Shown: in pieces, positions 33,115-41,515 of the stretch
Layout: each line of letters opens with the position of its first letter
Position numbering within the stretch: the stretch's first letter is position 1
Source of the DNA: M3007 sp044347755
GTDB lineage: Bacteria; Bacteroidota; Bacteroidia; Chitinophagales; Saprospiraceae
Assembly (NCBI GenBank): GCA_044347755.1
Contig: JBIKUE010000009.1
Span: forward strand, 11,509-75,508
Reading direction: 5' to 3'
DNA: 64,000 bases
Made by a program: the position numbers and the translations under genes
The notes under the pieces: generated by a model
Databases searched by the model: none
What the model saw: only the letters and a program-made list of their open reading frames with translations
What the model was told of the DNA's origin: nothing

Positions 33115-33659
33115 TGAAATCATTGGTTTGGAAATTATTGATAGTGCTTTTACTGCCAGCCTGCACGGATAATTTAAAAGAAACTCGTCAGGTATTCACG
33201 CAGGACGATGTAGCCGTAGAGATTGGCCGGGAAGTGGAAATCCTGTATTCCGACAGCGCTTATGTACGGGTACGGGTAATCGGACCATTACTACACAACT
33301 ACTCCAGTCGTGAAAAACCCCGACAGGAATTTCCGGAAGGCATTCAAATGGATTTTTTGATGCCTGACCTAAGCGTGAGAAGTGTCCTGACCGCTAAATC
33401 GGCCACACGCTATCAAACAGAAGGCCGAATTGTGGCGCGTGATAGCGTGGTAATTACGACCGTCAAGCAAGAAAAACTGGAAACAGAAGAGCTGATCTGG
33501 GATGAAAAAACAGCCAAGATCCGCACCGATAAATTCGTTAAAGTAAGTCAGCCCGGTGAAGTCATCTATGGATTCGGGCTGGAAGCTGAACAGGATTTTT
33601 CCTATTGGCGCATCCTGGTGCCCAAAGGCAGAATAAAAGTGGAACAAATACCTAATTGA
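33114..33659 (+). CDS. lptC: LPS export lipoprotein LptC
   Basis: The 181-residue protein starts MKSLVWKLLIVLLLPACTD, a lipoprotein signal with lipobox LPAC. It then shows the LptC beta-jellyroll pattern ('RVRVIGPLLHNYSS', 'EFPEGIQMDFLMPD', 'LTAKSATRYQTEGRIVARDSVVI', 'IRTDKFVKVSQPGEVIYGFGLEAEQDFSYW'). LptC passes lipopolysaccharide from LptB2FG to LptA. Bacteroidota versions are lipoproteins rather than membrane-helix anchored. It overlaps the preceding gene by one base. Confidence 0.88.
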   Translation: MKSLVWKLLIVLLLPACTDNLKETRQVFTQDDVAVEIGREVEILYSDSAYVRVRVIGPLLHNYSSREKPRQEFPEGIQMDFLMPDLSVRSVLTAKSATRYQTEGRIVARDSVVITTVKQEKLETEELIWDEKTAKIRTDKFVKVSQPGEVIYGFGLEAEQDFSYWRILVPKGRIKVEQIPN

Positions 33660-33770
33660 GTGTTTTAGTTGACGTTCGGTTGGGTATGGCCGGGAGCTAA
33701 TCGATTTTAAGGTTGCTGTTGCCTCTGAAGCACTAAAACACCAAAACACTAAAACACTAAAACACCAACC
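33658..33770. repeat. Inverted leader array of 'aaaacact' units
   Basis: The left part ('gagtgttttagttgacgttcgg') overlaps the lptC stop. The right part ('actaaaacaccaaaacactaaaacactaaaacacc') ends at the next gene. It resembles the array at 27665-27873, including the 'cgttcgg' core. Confidence 0.75.
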
Positions 33771-33795
33771 ATTGAACCCTCTTTCATCCACACGA

Positions 33796-34764
33796 ATGGC
33801 CGGATGGTTTTCGGCGCTGCGGATAGGTAGCCATACCTTTCCCGCAACCCTGTTGCTATTGACCATTTCAACCCTGGTTACCTGGTGGTTATTGCCGTTA
33901 TTCCAATATTTACTCGGTACCGGGCCGGTAGCTGTGATCGTGGTACTTTTTTTAATCTTTGGGGTAATATTGTTGTTTAAAAGCCTGATATTTAAGGGAA
34001 TATACAAAAATCCTCATCTCGACGGTGAAGCGGCGTTGCTGGAATATTTGGTACAGCAAAACCAATCCGGCGCACCGGGGGAAGAAGAAGTGGAGATGGA
34101 ATTGCTGGAAAACGCCCTGCACCTTAAGCAGGTACGTGCGCATGACTGTATGGCACCCCGAAATGAAATTATTCATATTGATGTGAACGCCTCGGTAGCG
34201 GAGTTAAGGGAAACGTTTATTCAAAGCAGGCTTTCACGCATTGTTGTAACCGCCGGCGGAGATTTGGACAGAGTACTCGGCTACGTGCATGTACAGCAAT
34301 TGTTTCGGCAACCGAAGGATATTCACAGCATGGTGATGCCCATTACTTTTGTTCCGGTGAGCATCCAGGCCAACGACCTGCTGAATAAATTTGTGAAAAA
34401 TCGCACCAATATTGCCTGTGTGGTTGACGAATATGGCAGTATTGCCGGCCTCGTAACCATGGAAGATGCTTTAGAGCAACTTTTTGGTGAAATTGACGAC
34501 GAACACGATCAGGAGGAGTTTATTGAAATCCAGATATCTGATCAGGAGTTTATGTTTTCCGGCCGCTTAGAGATCCAATATCTTAATGAAAAATACCCCC
34601 AGTTGGACCTGCCGGAAGGCGATTACAATACCCTTTCCGGTTATATTGTCAGCGCCACACAAACCATCCCTGAGCAGGGCCTTCGCATTAAACTCGACGG
34701 TAAAACCTTTCTCCTCGAGTTGGTCAGCGATCGGAAAATCGAAACGATCCGGGTGATGGTGTGA
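33796..34764 (+). CDS. CBS-domain/CorC_HlyC membrane protein with short DUF21-like region
   Basis: Two membrane helices (within about residues 12-70) precede a paired CBS module: 'VRAHDCMAPRNEIIHIDVNASVAEL' and 'NRTNIACVVDEYGSIAGLVTMEDALEQLFGEIDDEHD'. A C-terminal CorC_HlyC domain follows ('FSGRLEIQYLNEKYPQLDLPEGDYNTLSGYI'). The family includes hemolysin-like/GldE and CNNM-type magnesium transporters. The membrane part is only about 70 residues, against roughly 170-200 in a full DUF21 domain, so it looks shortened. An in-frame TTG at 33772 would add 8 residues. It sits next to lptC, an arrangement I recall from other Bacteroidota. Confidence 0.85.
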   Translation: MAGWFSALRIGSHTFPATLLLLTISTLVTWWLLPLFQYLLGTGPVAVIVVLFLIFGVILLFKSLIFKGIYKNPHLDGEAALLEYLVQQNQSGAPGEEEVEMELLENALHLKQVRAHDCMAPRNEIIHIDVNASVAELRETFIQSRLSRIVVTAGGDLDRVLGYVHVQQLFRQPKDIHSMVMPITFVPVSIQANDLLNKFVKNRTNIACVVDEYGSIAGLVTMEDALEQLFGEIDDEHDQEEFIEIQISDQEFMFSGRLEIQYLNEKYPQLDLPEGDYNTLSGYIVSATQTIPEQGLRIKLDGKTFLLELVSDRKIETIRVMV

Positions 34765-34772
34765 TACCGGTA

Positions 34773-34807
34773 TAAAAAGCGAAAGGCCTCCCACAGCAGG
34801 GAAGCCT
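34773..34807 (-). terminator. Terminator downstream of the Crp/Fnr gene
   Basis: On the minus strand the stem aggcttccc/gggaggcct (one G-U pair, 6-base loop) is followed by ttcgcttttt. It lies about 80 bases after the regulator's stop and between convergent genes. Confidence 0.55.
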
Positions 34808-34888
34808 CCACGCATTCAAACTTGCAGCGAATCTTTTTGTGTTTACCTGATTTGGGTAAAATATGGTCTTTTGTAGTCCCGCGTTTCA

Positions 34889-35569
34889 TTAGGCGAGCTT
34901 TTCCACATCGCGGATGAGGATGCTGTTTCGATTGAAATATATGAGGTTTGAGCGTTTTAGTTCGTTAAAAACAGAAGTCACGGTTTGTCGGCTGGTGCCG
35001 GTTAAACTGGCAATCTCCTGCTGGGTCAGATGATGTTTCACCAGCGTTTCAAAACCAACCCGCCGACCCTCGCGAGTAGCCGTTTCCTGTAAAAATTCGA
35101 TGATCCGTTCCCGGGCATCCTTCACAACCAGTTTGGCCAGGCGCTCCTCCACACGCTGTAATCGCTGGGAAATATGCGCCATACAAGCAAAAATTAATCG
35201 TTGATTATCCTGCATCAACTTTTGGAAATCCTTCAGTTTGATCACAAGAAACTCGGCGCCATCATGCAAGCTTTGGGCAAATTCACTCCGACAAGTTTCT
35301 CCTGCCAGCGTCAAATCGCCAAAAACCATCTGCGGAGCAATAATCTCCTTGATAATCTCCCTTCCTTCGCCGGAAAAAGTGCCAGTCTTAATGCGACCTT
35401 TCGTAAGAAAATAAAGGTGTTCGGCCGTCTCGTCCGGTACGTAAACAAAATGATAGCGAGATGCAACCTGGTGGTGTGCCGCATCTGCCAGTTGAGCCAC
35501 TTCCGTCTCGTTTAGGGAGCCAAACATTGGCAGTGATTTCAGGTAGTTGATTTTTGCTTGCTTGTCCAT
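34889..35569 (-). CDS. Crp/Fnr-family transcriptional regulator
   Basis: The start was placed at the ATG at 35569 (MDKQAKINYLKSLPMFGSLNE), since the longer frame reads through the promoter region. The 226-residue protein has an N-terminal cyclic-nucleotide-binding-like domain ('VYVPDETAEHLYFLTKGRIKTG', 'EIIKEIIAPQMVFGD'). A long dimer helix leads to a C-terminal winged helix with 'LTQQEIASLTGTSRQTVTSVFNELKR'. There are no clustered cysteines for an Fe-S centre, so it is not a classical FNR oxygen sensor. Its target genes are unknown. Confidence 0.93.
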   Translation of the reverse strand: MDKQAKINYLKSLPMFGSLNETEVAQLADAAHHQVASRYHFVYVPDETAEHLYFLTKGRIKTGTFSGEGREIIKEIIAPQMVFGDLTLAGETCRSEFAQSLHDGAEFLVIKLKDFQKLMQDNQRLIFACMAHISQRLQRVEERLAKLVVKDARERIIEFLQETATREGRRVGFETLVKHHLTQQEIASLTGTSRQTVTSVFNELKRSNLIYFNRNSILIRDVEKLA

Positions 35570-35607
35570 GAGTAAGGCTTTTGTGTTGATTATGAAGATT
35601 GATGGAA

Positions 35608-35615
35608 CAAAAGTA
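35608..35615 (-). promoter_or_regulatory. Candidate -7 promoter box for the Crp/Fnr gene
   Basis: On the minus strand tacttttg matches TAnnTTTG exactly and would give a leader of about 30 bases. I do not see a well-placed -33 TTTG. The rest of the 326-base gap 35570-35895 is AT-rich with no gene. Confidence 0.4.
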
Positions 35616-35895
35616 TCCTTACCAGACCGCCATAAAAAGGACAAATTCGCAGGTTTGTCGAAATAAAAAATAAAATTATTAAGCTTTAACAAATTGAATA
35701 TCAATTAATTAAAACAACTATCAATATCAAAGAATATGGAAAATTCCTTTTGAAATCAATGAAATAACCACGGTTTTTCGCCCTATTCCACCCACCTTTG
35801 TACTTTGAAAACGACTTACGGCAGATAATTTGCAGTAAATCTCCGCGAGCTTTGATAAGTCGTTTGGTCGTATTCACCCACTTTCCGATTATCCC

Positions 35896-37452
35896 ATGAA
35901 TACCCGATTATTCTTATTGCTGAGTGGTATCTGCATGCCTGTGTTGATGGTAGCGCAGAATTGCCCCAACCCCATTACGCTCAATTCAATATTGGTAACC
36001 AATACTTCCTGTGGGGCATCTACAGGAACCGTGATCGTTACTCCTAACGGAAACATCGGGGCGTTTTCTTACACCTGGACCCCCAACGTGGCCAGTTCCA
36101 ATGTGGCGCTTAATCTCGCAGCCGGTTCTTATAATCTCCGGATTACCCGTAACAATAACCCCAACTGCACACTGGATACCCTCATTGTTGTCAACAACAG
36201 CAATGGCCCGCAAGTAACCCCCACGATCCAACCTGCGCAGTGCCTGGCCAATAACGGAGCCATCAGCCTTTCTCCCAACAACCTGTGGTATAGCTGGAGC
36301 AATGGCGGTTCCGGCCCGTCCATCTCCGGCCTCCAAAGCAAAAACTATTACGTTACAGTTACCAACCCTTCCAACGGGTGTTTCTCCATTTTTAAATACT
36401 TTGTTCCACGTGACTTGAATGCGCTTATGGTTAATGCTCAGGTGCAAAACCAGTCTAAATGTGGACAAAACAATGGCCGGGCACTGGTTACTGTTTCAGG
36501 AGGTTCCGGACAATATTCCTATACTCCCGGACCTGGCCCGCAATACAATAACCTTCCGCCGGGCAATCATACCGTACAGGTTCTGGATCTGGTAAGCGGA
36601 TGCACCGGCTCTATCACATTCAATATCCAGGATTTACCGGTGAGCGGCTCGGTAAGCATTACACCAAACCCCAGCAAATGTGCCGGCCAGGCAGATGGCT
36701 TTGTATCATTCGATGTTAACCCTGGCGCTAACTTTACCTTGCCGCATACTTTTACCCTAAAAGATGCCAACGGGAATAACTACTCCCCCGGAAGTTTGCC
36801 GGGCGGAACCTATTTTCTCCAAATTTTTGATGCCGATGGTTGTCCCCTGCCCGCTCAATCATTCACCATACAAGCACCGCCTGCTTTTGTACCACAGATA
36901 TTTGCAGGGCCTGAAACCTGCCTCGAAAAAGGGCAAATTCAGCTTCAGCTATCCGGAGGGAATGGCACACCTTACCTGACCAACTGGACTGACCTTCCGG
37001 GTGATGAGAATCCGGAAGATCGCTTGAACCTGTCCGCGGGGATTTATTCGGCAGTGGTATACGACTCCTTGTTTTGTGCCTACCCCCTGACCAATATTCA
37101 GGTAGCCGCACAATGCAACCGGGCCAAACGAGTGCACATGGTTTTACCGGTGAACAGTTCAGATTCCTATTGTATTCCCACCCCGACAGGAACACAACAG
37201 GGTTCCACCATGTTCAATCTGGAAGCCGGTGGTAACGCGGGTAATTCATTTTACGGCAGCTGGATACTGAATGCCAATGGTTGTCTGAATTATCAGGCTG
37301 GCGCCCAGGCCGGTTTTGCCGTAGATACCATTTGTGTGCTACGCACAAATGCTGTCCTGGGCTTAAAAGACACCTTATGTGTGGTAGTGAGTATCACGCA
37401 ACAAACCGGTCCGGATGTTAAACTTCAAAAGTTTAGTATCCGGACTATTTAA
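35896..37452 (+). CDS. Secreted SprB-repeat-like protein without sorting domain
   Basis: The 518-residue protein has a signal peptide (MNTRLFLLLSGICMPVLMVAQ). Consecutive Ig-like modules of the SprB type follow, each with 'C....G.I.....GG...Y.Y.W......', 'L.AG.Y...V.D..GC' and a 'T.C' start (for example 'KCGQNNGRALVTVSGGSGQYSYTPG'). It ends abruptly after 'DTLCVVVSITQQTGP' with a tail (DVKLQKFSIRTI) encoded by a hairpin that also precedes a paralogous module at 55.9 kb. A T9SS sorting domain would be expected for secretion and is missing, so the gene may be truncated. Confidence 0.85.
   Translation: MNTRLFLLLSGICMPVLMVAQNCPNPITLNSILVTNTSCGASTGTVIVTPNGNIGAFSYTWTPNVASSNVALNLAAGSYNLRITRNNNPNCTLDTLIVVNNSNGPQVTPTIQPAQCLANNGAISLSPNNLWYSWSNGGSGPSISGLQSKNYYVTVTNPSNGCFSIFKYFVPRDLNALMVNAQVQNQSKCGQNNGRALVTVSGGSGQYSYTPGPGPQYNNLPPGNHTVQVLDLVSGCTGSITFNIQDLPVSGSVSITPNPSKCAGQADGFVSFDVNPGANFTLPHTFTLKDANGNNYSPGSLPGGTYFLQIFDADGCPLPAQSFTIQAPPAFVPQIFAGPETCLEKGQIQLQLSGGNGTPYLTNWTDLPGDENPEDRLNLSAGIYSAVVYDSLFCAYPLTNIQVAAQCNRAKRVHMVLPVNSSDSYCIPTPTGTQQGSTMFNLEAGGNAGNSFYGSWILNANGCLNYQAGAQAGFAVDTICVLRTNAVLGLKDTLCVVVSITQQTGPDVKLQKFSIRTI
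37409..37445. terminator. Hairpin ahead of the beta-helix gene, copy 1
   Basis: Arms 37409-37423 and 37431-37445 pair with two G-U wobbles around the loop ttcaaaa and are followed by tatttaatatttt. It lies inside the last codons of the upstream gene. The same element is found at 55914-55950. Confidence 0.6.
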
Positions 37453-37464
37453 TATTTTCAATCC

Positions 37465-39600
37465 ATGCGCCATACCTACCTATCCATTGCGGCTTTCATT
37501 ATCTTTCTTTCTAATGCCCCACATGCCCAAAACATCTGGTTTGTAAACGCTTCAAGTCAGGCTGTTCAACCAAGCGGCGTTTCCTGGCAGGATGCTTATC
37601 CCCGTTTGCAGGATGCCCTGCAAGTGGCTCAATATGGCGACCAAATCTGGGTAGCAGCTGGCGTATACAAACCTACCCAAACAGCACAGAGAGACCTCTC
37701 TTTTGTACTGAAAAACGGCGTTGCCATGCTGGGTGGTTTTGCGGGCACAGAATCCGCTGCTGAACAGCGCAACCCGATCCTGAACCTCACCAGACTGAGT
37801 GGCAACATCGGCGATACGGCTATTGATACCGACAATTCATTTCATGTACTCACGGGTATAGGATTGGATGAACAAACCGTATTAGACGGGTTTGTCATTT
37901 CAGACGGAAACTCATCTGGCTCCGTCAACACAGAATCTGATCAATATGGCGCAGGTATGTTTTTGCTTGGCGCTGAGGGATTGCCTGATTCCCGGCCATT
38001 GATTGCAAACTGTGTTTTTGAACACAATGAAGCCGGGCAAGGAGGTGGGGGCATTTTTGTCGGACATATTAATCCCTCCGATCCATTTGGCCCGCAGCAT
38101 TTGGTTAATCCGCGACTGAAGAACTGTACATTTTTTCAAAACCGGGGAAATATTTACGGTGGCGGATTAATGAAAATAGGCCCTACGGCCCCCAATGATA
38201 CCTTTGTACTTGAAAATTGCCGGTTTACGGATAATTATGCTTTTGCTGCACATGGTGGAGGCGTGCAGATTGAAAAAACAGGCAATTCTACCATTGCTTT
38301 TAAGGACTGTATTTTTAAATACAACGAAACGCAGGGTGGAAACGGTGGAGGGTTAAATATAACGGCTAATTCAGATGGGGCATTTACTATTTTACTAATC
38401 ATGCAAGGCTGTACTTTTATTAAAAATAATGCGGCGACTGGTGGCGGATTTAATATCGATGGCATTATCTATCTCCCTATGAATTATACTATTAATTTAT
38501 CCATAGAGAATTGCTTGTTTGAGGAAAATGATAGTAGGAATGAAGCGGGTGGAGCTTATTTAGTTTATATCGGCCGCAATGGGGTTGTAAACGCAACTAT
38601 CCGTAACAGCCAATTCTTACGCAATGTAGCCAACAGTTATTTTGCTACCGCTTTTCTATGCAATGATACCAGTTCAGCTAATGTTTTGGTGGAAAATTGT
38701 TCTTTTATCGGCAACAGACAAAGAAATAATCCTAATAGTTACTTTGTGGCGTATAGCGCGGGTGGCAACAATGTACACAGCCGCCTCAATAACTGTTTAT
38801 TTGCCAATAATCCTGGCGGGGCCATTTTCGCCGGAGGTCATGAAGAAACCAAAGTGCTGACCGAAGTAACCAATTGCACCTTTTACAACAATGGCGCTAA
38901 TCCGTTCGGGAAACGCTGGTATTCCTCTTTTAACCAAGCCGGTGCACAGTTTTACAACAAGATGAATTTTTACAACTGCGCCATTTGGGAGCCACAGTCC
39001 AAGCATCGTCTGATCTACAATAACAACCAAAATAATATCAACGGATTCTGGTTTCGTTTCGAGTATTGTAGTATGAGTCCATTGGTTCCCGGGATAGCCA
39101 TAATCCCCAACTATAATTTGGTTTTCGGGGATAGCGTTTACCACAATGTCTACCCTGGATTTGTGGATACCCTGGGTGGAGATTTTCGGCTTGGCCAATG
39201 TTCACCGGTTCTCAATAGAGGTAGCAATGAGGCTGTTGACAGCGCCGGCATTACAACAGACTTTGACGGGCAGGCACGCATCCGCTTTGGTCGGGTAGAT
39301 TTGGGCGCGTATGAGCAGCAGGATTCCTGTGTAATTTCTTCCACGGATGAACTGGAAGCTGTTAACTCCGGTAAACTTTGGCCTAACCCTGCATCACCAG
39401 GCAGTCGGTTGCAATGGGAATTACCAGAGATATCACAAAAAGCAGGACGGTGGCACTTGCTGGATGCGTACGGACGGCTTTTGATGGAGGGTTCAGATCT
39501 GAGCACAGGCATTACTGCCCCAGCTATACCAGGAATATATTGGGTAATCCTGCACATTGAACAACAAACGATTCAGCGTAAATTAGTGGTGCAACGATGA
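37465..39600 (+). CDS. Secreted right-handed beta-helix protein with T9SS sorting domain, copy 1
   Basis: The 711-residue protein has a signal peptide (MRHTYLSIAAFIIFLSNAPHAQ) and an N-terminal Ig/hexapeptide-like start ('WFVNASSQAVQPSGVSWQDAYP'). Parallel beta-helix repeats rich in 'C.F..N....GGG..' make up about residues 120-560. The C-terminal type A sorting domain reads 'KLWPNPASPGSRLQWEL...GIYWVILHIEQQTIQRKLVVQR'. It should be exported by the type IX system and anchored or released at the surface. It is a paralogue of 55970-58105 with equal length and no indels. The middle third is identical between the two. Confidence 0.92.
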   Translation: MRHTYLSIAAFIIFLSNAPHAQNIWFVNASSQAVQPSGVSWQDAYPRLQDALQVAQYGDQIWVAAGVYKPTQTAQRDLSFVLKNGVAMLGGFAGTESAAEQRNPILNLTRLSGNIGDTAIDTDNSFHVLTGIGLDEQTVLDGFVISDGNSSGSVNTESDQYGAGMFLLGAEGLPDSRPLIANCVFEHNEAGQGGGGIFVGHINPSDPFGPQHLVNPRLKNCTFFQNRGNIYGGGLMKIGPTAPNDTFVLENCRFTDNYAFAAHGGGVQIEKTGNSTIAFKDCIFKYNETQGGNGGGLNITANSDGAFTILLIMQGCTFIKNNAATGGGFNIDGIIYLPMNYTINLSIENCLFEENDSRNEAGGAYLVYIGRNGVVNATIRNSQFLRNVANSYFATAFLCNDTSSANVLVENCSFIGNRQRNNPNSYFVAYSAGGNNVHSRLNNCLFANNPGGAIFAGGHEETKVLTEVTNCTFYNNGANPFGKRWYSSFNQAGAQFYNKMNFYNCAIWEPQSKHRLIYNNNQNNINGFWFRFEYCSMSPLVPGIAIIPNYNLVFGDSVYHNVYPGFVDTLGGDFRLGQCSPVLNRGSNEAVDSAGITTDFDGQARIRFGRVDLGAYEQQDSCVISSTDELEAVNSGKLWPNPASPGSRLQWELPEISQKAGRWHLLDAYGRLLMEGSDLSTGITAPAIPGIYWVILHIEQQTIQRKLVVQR

Positions 39601-39712
39601 TGAACTATGAACTATGAACGATGGGCTTGCGCTCGGTGTAATAGGTGATTTTCACTTCATCGAGCGCAAGTTCATCGTCTATCGTTCATCGTCCAACAGT
39701 CCATCGTCTAAG
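39601..39712. repeat. Dispersed element with 'cttgcgctcg...cgagcgcaag' core, copy 1
   Basis: A quasi-palindrome with core arms cttgcgctcgg and atcgagcgcaag around 'tgtaataggtgattttcacttc' is flanked by 'gaacgatgg/ccatcgt' repeats. Related copies are at 51851-51962, 53175-53272 and 58107-58218. It separates convergent genes and may act as a bidirectional terminator. Confidence 0.8.
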
Positions 39713-40598
39713 GCCTGCCTGCCAGGGCGCGTTGAATAATACCCCATACCTGCGCTCTTTCTTCACCTTCCAGAGGCAATCTGGGCGCGCGCACGTGTTC
39801 GGTGCCGAGGCCGGTGGCTACTTCTGCCAGTTTGATGTATTGCACCAGCTTGGGGTGGATATCCAGTTCCAGCAGCGGCATGAACCACTGATAGATGCGG
39901 CGGGCTTCTTCTATTTTGCCGGCTTTGGCGAGCTGATAGATGGCCATCGTTTCCTTTGGGAAAGCATCCACCAGGCCGGCCACCCATCCGTGAGCGCCCA
40001 ATAACAAGGATTCCAGCGCAAGGGTATCCACACCGCAAAGGATCTTGAATCGATCCCCAAAGCGGTTAATCATCCGGGTGATGTTGGTTACATCGCGGGT
40101 GCTTTCCTTTACGGCCTGGATGGTAGGCCAATCGGCCATAGTTTCGAACATATCCAGCGTTACCAGAATCTTGTAATCTACCGGATTGTTGTAGATCATG
40201 ATAGGTAGCGGAGTGGCATCAGCTACTGCGCGGAAATAGGCCAGCGTTTCGCGGTCGTCGGCCTTATACCGCATGGGAGGCAAAAGCATGAGTCCCGAGG
40301 CGCCGCAGCGTTGGGCTTCCTCAGCGGCAGCAACGGCAGCACGAGTAGTTTGCTCCGCAATGTTCATGATGACCGGCACGCGTCCGGCGGCATTTTCTAC
40401 GGTAAAACGCACGAGTTCGTATTTTTCTTCATTGAGCAAACTGCTGGCTTCTCCCAGTGTGCCGCCTAAAATCAGGCCACTCGCACCAGCAGCAAGCTGG
40501 GCTTCCATGTTGAGGGCAAAAACAGGAAAATCAATCGAATCGTTTTCGGTAAAGGGGGTGGTGAGGGCGGGATAAACGCCATGCCAAAGAGGATTCAT
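39708..40598 (-). CDS. Dihydrodipicolinate synthase (DapA) family aldolase/lyase
   Basis: The 296-residue TIM-barrel protein carries the family landmarks: substrate loop GGTLGEASSL, catalytic Tyr in MIYNNP and the Schiff-base Lys in AVKESTRD. The usual 'GTTGE' loop reads GTLGE, which argues against true dihydrodipicolinate synthase. A role in sugar-acid, sialic-acid or hydroxyproline breakdown is more likely. It follows a secreted protein gene by 11 bases on the same strand. Confidence 0.88.
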   Translation of the reverse strand: MNPLWHGVYPALTTPFTENDSIDFPVFALNMEAQLAAGASGLILGGTLGEASSLLNEEKYELVRFTVENAAGRVPVIMNIAEQTTRAAVAAAEEAQRCGASGLMLLPPMRYKADDRETLAYFRAVADATPLPIMIYNNPVDYKILVTLDMFETMADWPTIQAVKESTRDVTNITRMINRFGDRFKILCGVDTLALESLLLGAHGWVAGLVDAFPKETMAIYQLAKAGKIEEARRIYQWFMPLLELDIHPKLVQYIKLAEVATGLGTEHVRAPRLPLEGEERAQVWGIIQRALAGRP

Positions 40599-40609
40599 AC
40601 ATCAATTAA

Positions 40610-41227
40610 TTATTTCTGGTATTTGAATATTCGTTCGTCTACTTCTGGCGCCAACCTAACGGCAGAAAAAGCAAAGAATTTTTTGGTGGAAGCGTTTTTA
40701 TCTGAAATGGTAAACTCCAGAATAAACCCGACTGATAACAGATCCGGATCCATAATAATACCCATTGGGGTTTGGATTTGCTTCGTGGCCCAACCCCTGA
40801 TAACCGTGTTGTCCTTTCCGGAACTGGCTTCAGCAACAAAAGAAAAACACTCATACCCAAGAATTTTTTTCTTTTCATTACCAATGGTAACCTTGTACGA
40901 GTACTTGGTATGACTTGCAGCCAATTGTTGCTGAATGCTCATGGCCGGAACGGAAATAAACTTATTACTTACCAGAAAATGATAGACAGAATCTGTGGCA
41001 AACTCGTAAATGGAGCGAAACCCTGGAGAACTCTTGTCTTTAATGGCTACCGATGCCCCAAATCCCGGTTTAAAACAGATGATTTGACTGCCTGTATCCT
41101 TGGTAGCCAAATTCGTGAAAGAAAATCGCACCGTACCGGTTTGAAGTACACTCTGTGCCTGAAGACTGAGATGCTGAACCCAGAAATACAGAATGATACC
41201 AATGAATTTGAAGTTAAAACCGATCAT
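40610..41227 (-). CDS. Hypothetical secreted protein (DUF4412/GLPGLI-like)
   Basis: The 205-residue protein has a signal peptide (MIGFNFKFIGIILYFWVQHLSLQAQ). Its mature part has the pattern 'RSIYEFATDSVYHFLV', 'KKKILGYECFSFVAEASSG' and 'RGWATKQIQTPMG'. The 'I.GY.C....' turn with a following 'W.T..I..P.G' resembles the DUF4412/GLPGLI group of Bacteroidota periplasmic proteins of unknown function. The family link is tentative. It is 11 bases upstream of the DapA-family gene. Confidence 0.7.
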   Translation of the reverse strand: MIGFNFKFIGIILYFWVQHLSLQAQSVLQTGTVRFSFTNLATKDTGSQIICFKPGFGASVAIKDKSSPGFRSIYEFATDSVYHFLVSNKFISVPAMSIQQQLAASHTKYSYKVTIGNEKKKILGYECFSFVAEASSGKDNTVIRGWATKQIQTPMGIIMDPDLLSVGFILEFTISDKNASTKKFFAFSAVRLAPEVDERIFKYQK

Positions 41228-41369
41228 GAAAGCTCGCTGAATGGATGAATGGGCCCGCGAATGTAGACTTAACCTGCAACTGCACCAAAACGAACAGCGT
41301 TTTTCCCTACTTTTGTGCTTTCATTGCAAAAAGCGGTGGATTTCTAAAGGTCATTAGAGTTATTTAGGA

Positions 41370-41475
41370 GTTCTTTTGGGTCATTTGGGGGTCATTAAGA
41401 GTCATTTTAAATCATTCCAAATGACTCAAATGACCTAAAATGACTCTTAATGACCCCCAAATGACCCAAAAGAAC
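41370..41475. repeat. Perfect 40-bp inverted repeat of 'aatgaccc' units
   Basis: Arms 41370-41409 and 41436-41475 are exact inverted copies built from aatgactc/aatgaccc units, with a 26-base loop of the same composition. It lies 40 bases before the next gene. Two more 'cgttcatcgttcatcg' units follow it. Confidence 0.85.
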
Positions 41476-41515
41476 CCCACACCGTCCCATCGTTCATCGT
41501 TCATCGTTTAATTAC

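Noticed and set aside
41308..41315. Exact TAnnTTTG box upstream of the carboxynorspermidine synthase-like gene
   Set aside because: No -33 element is seen and the leader would be about 195 bases through a large inverted repeat. Too weak to list as a promoter.
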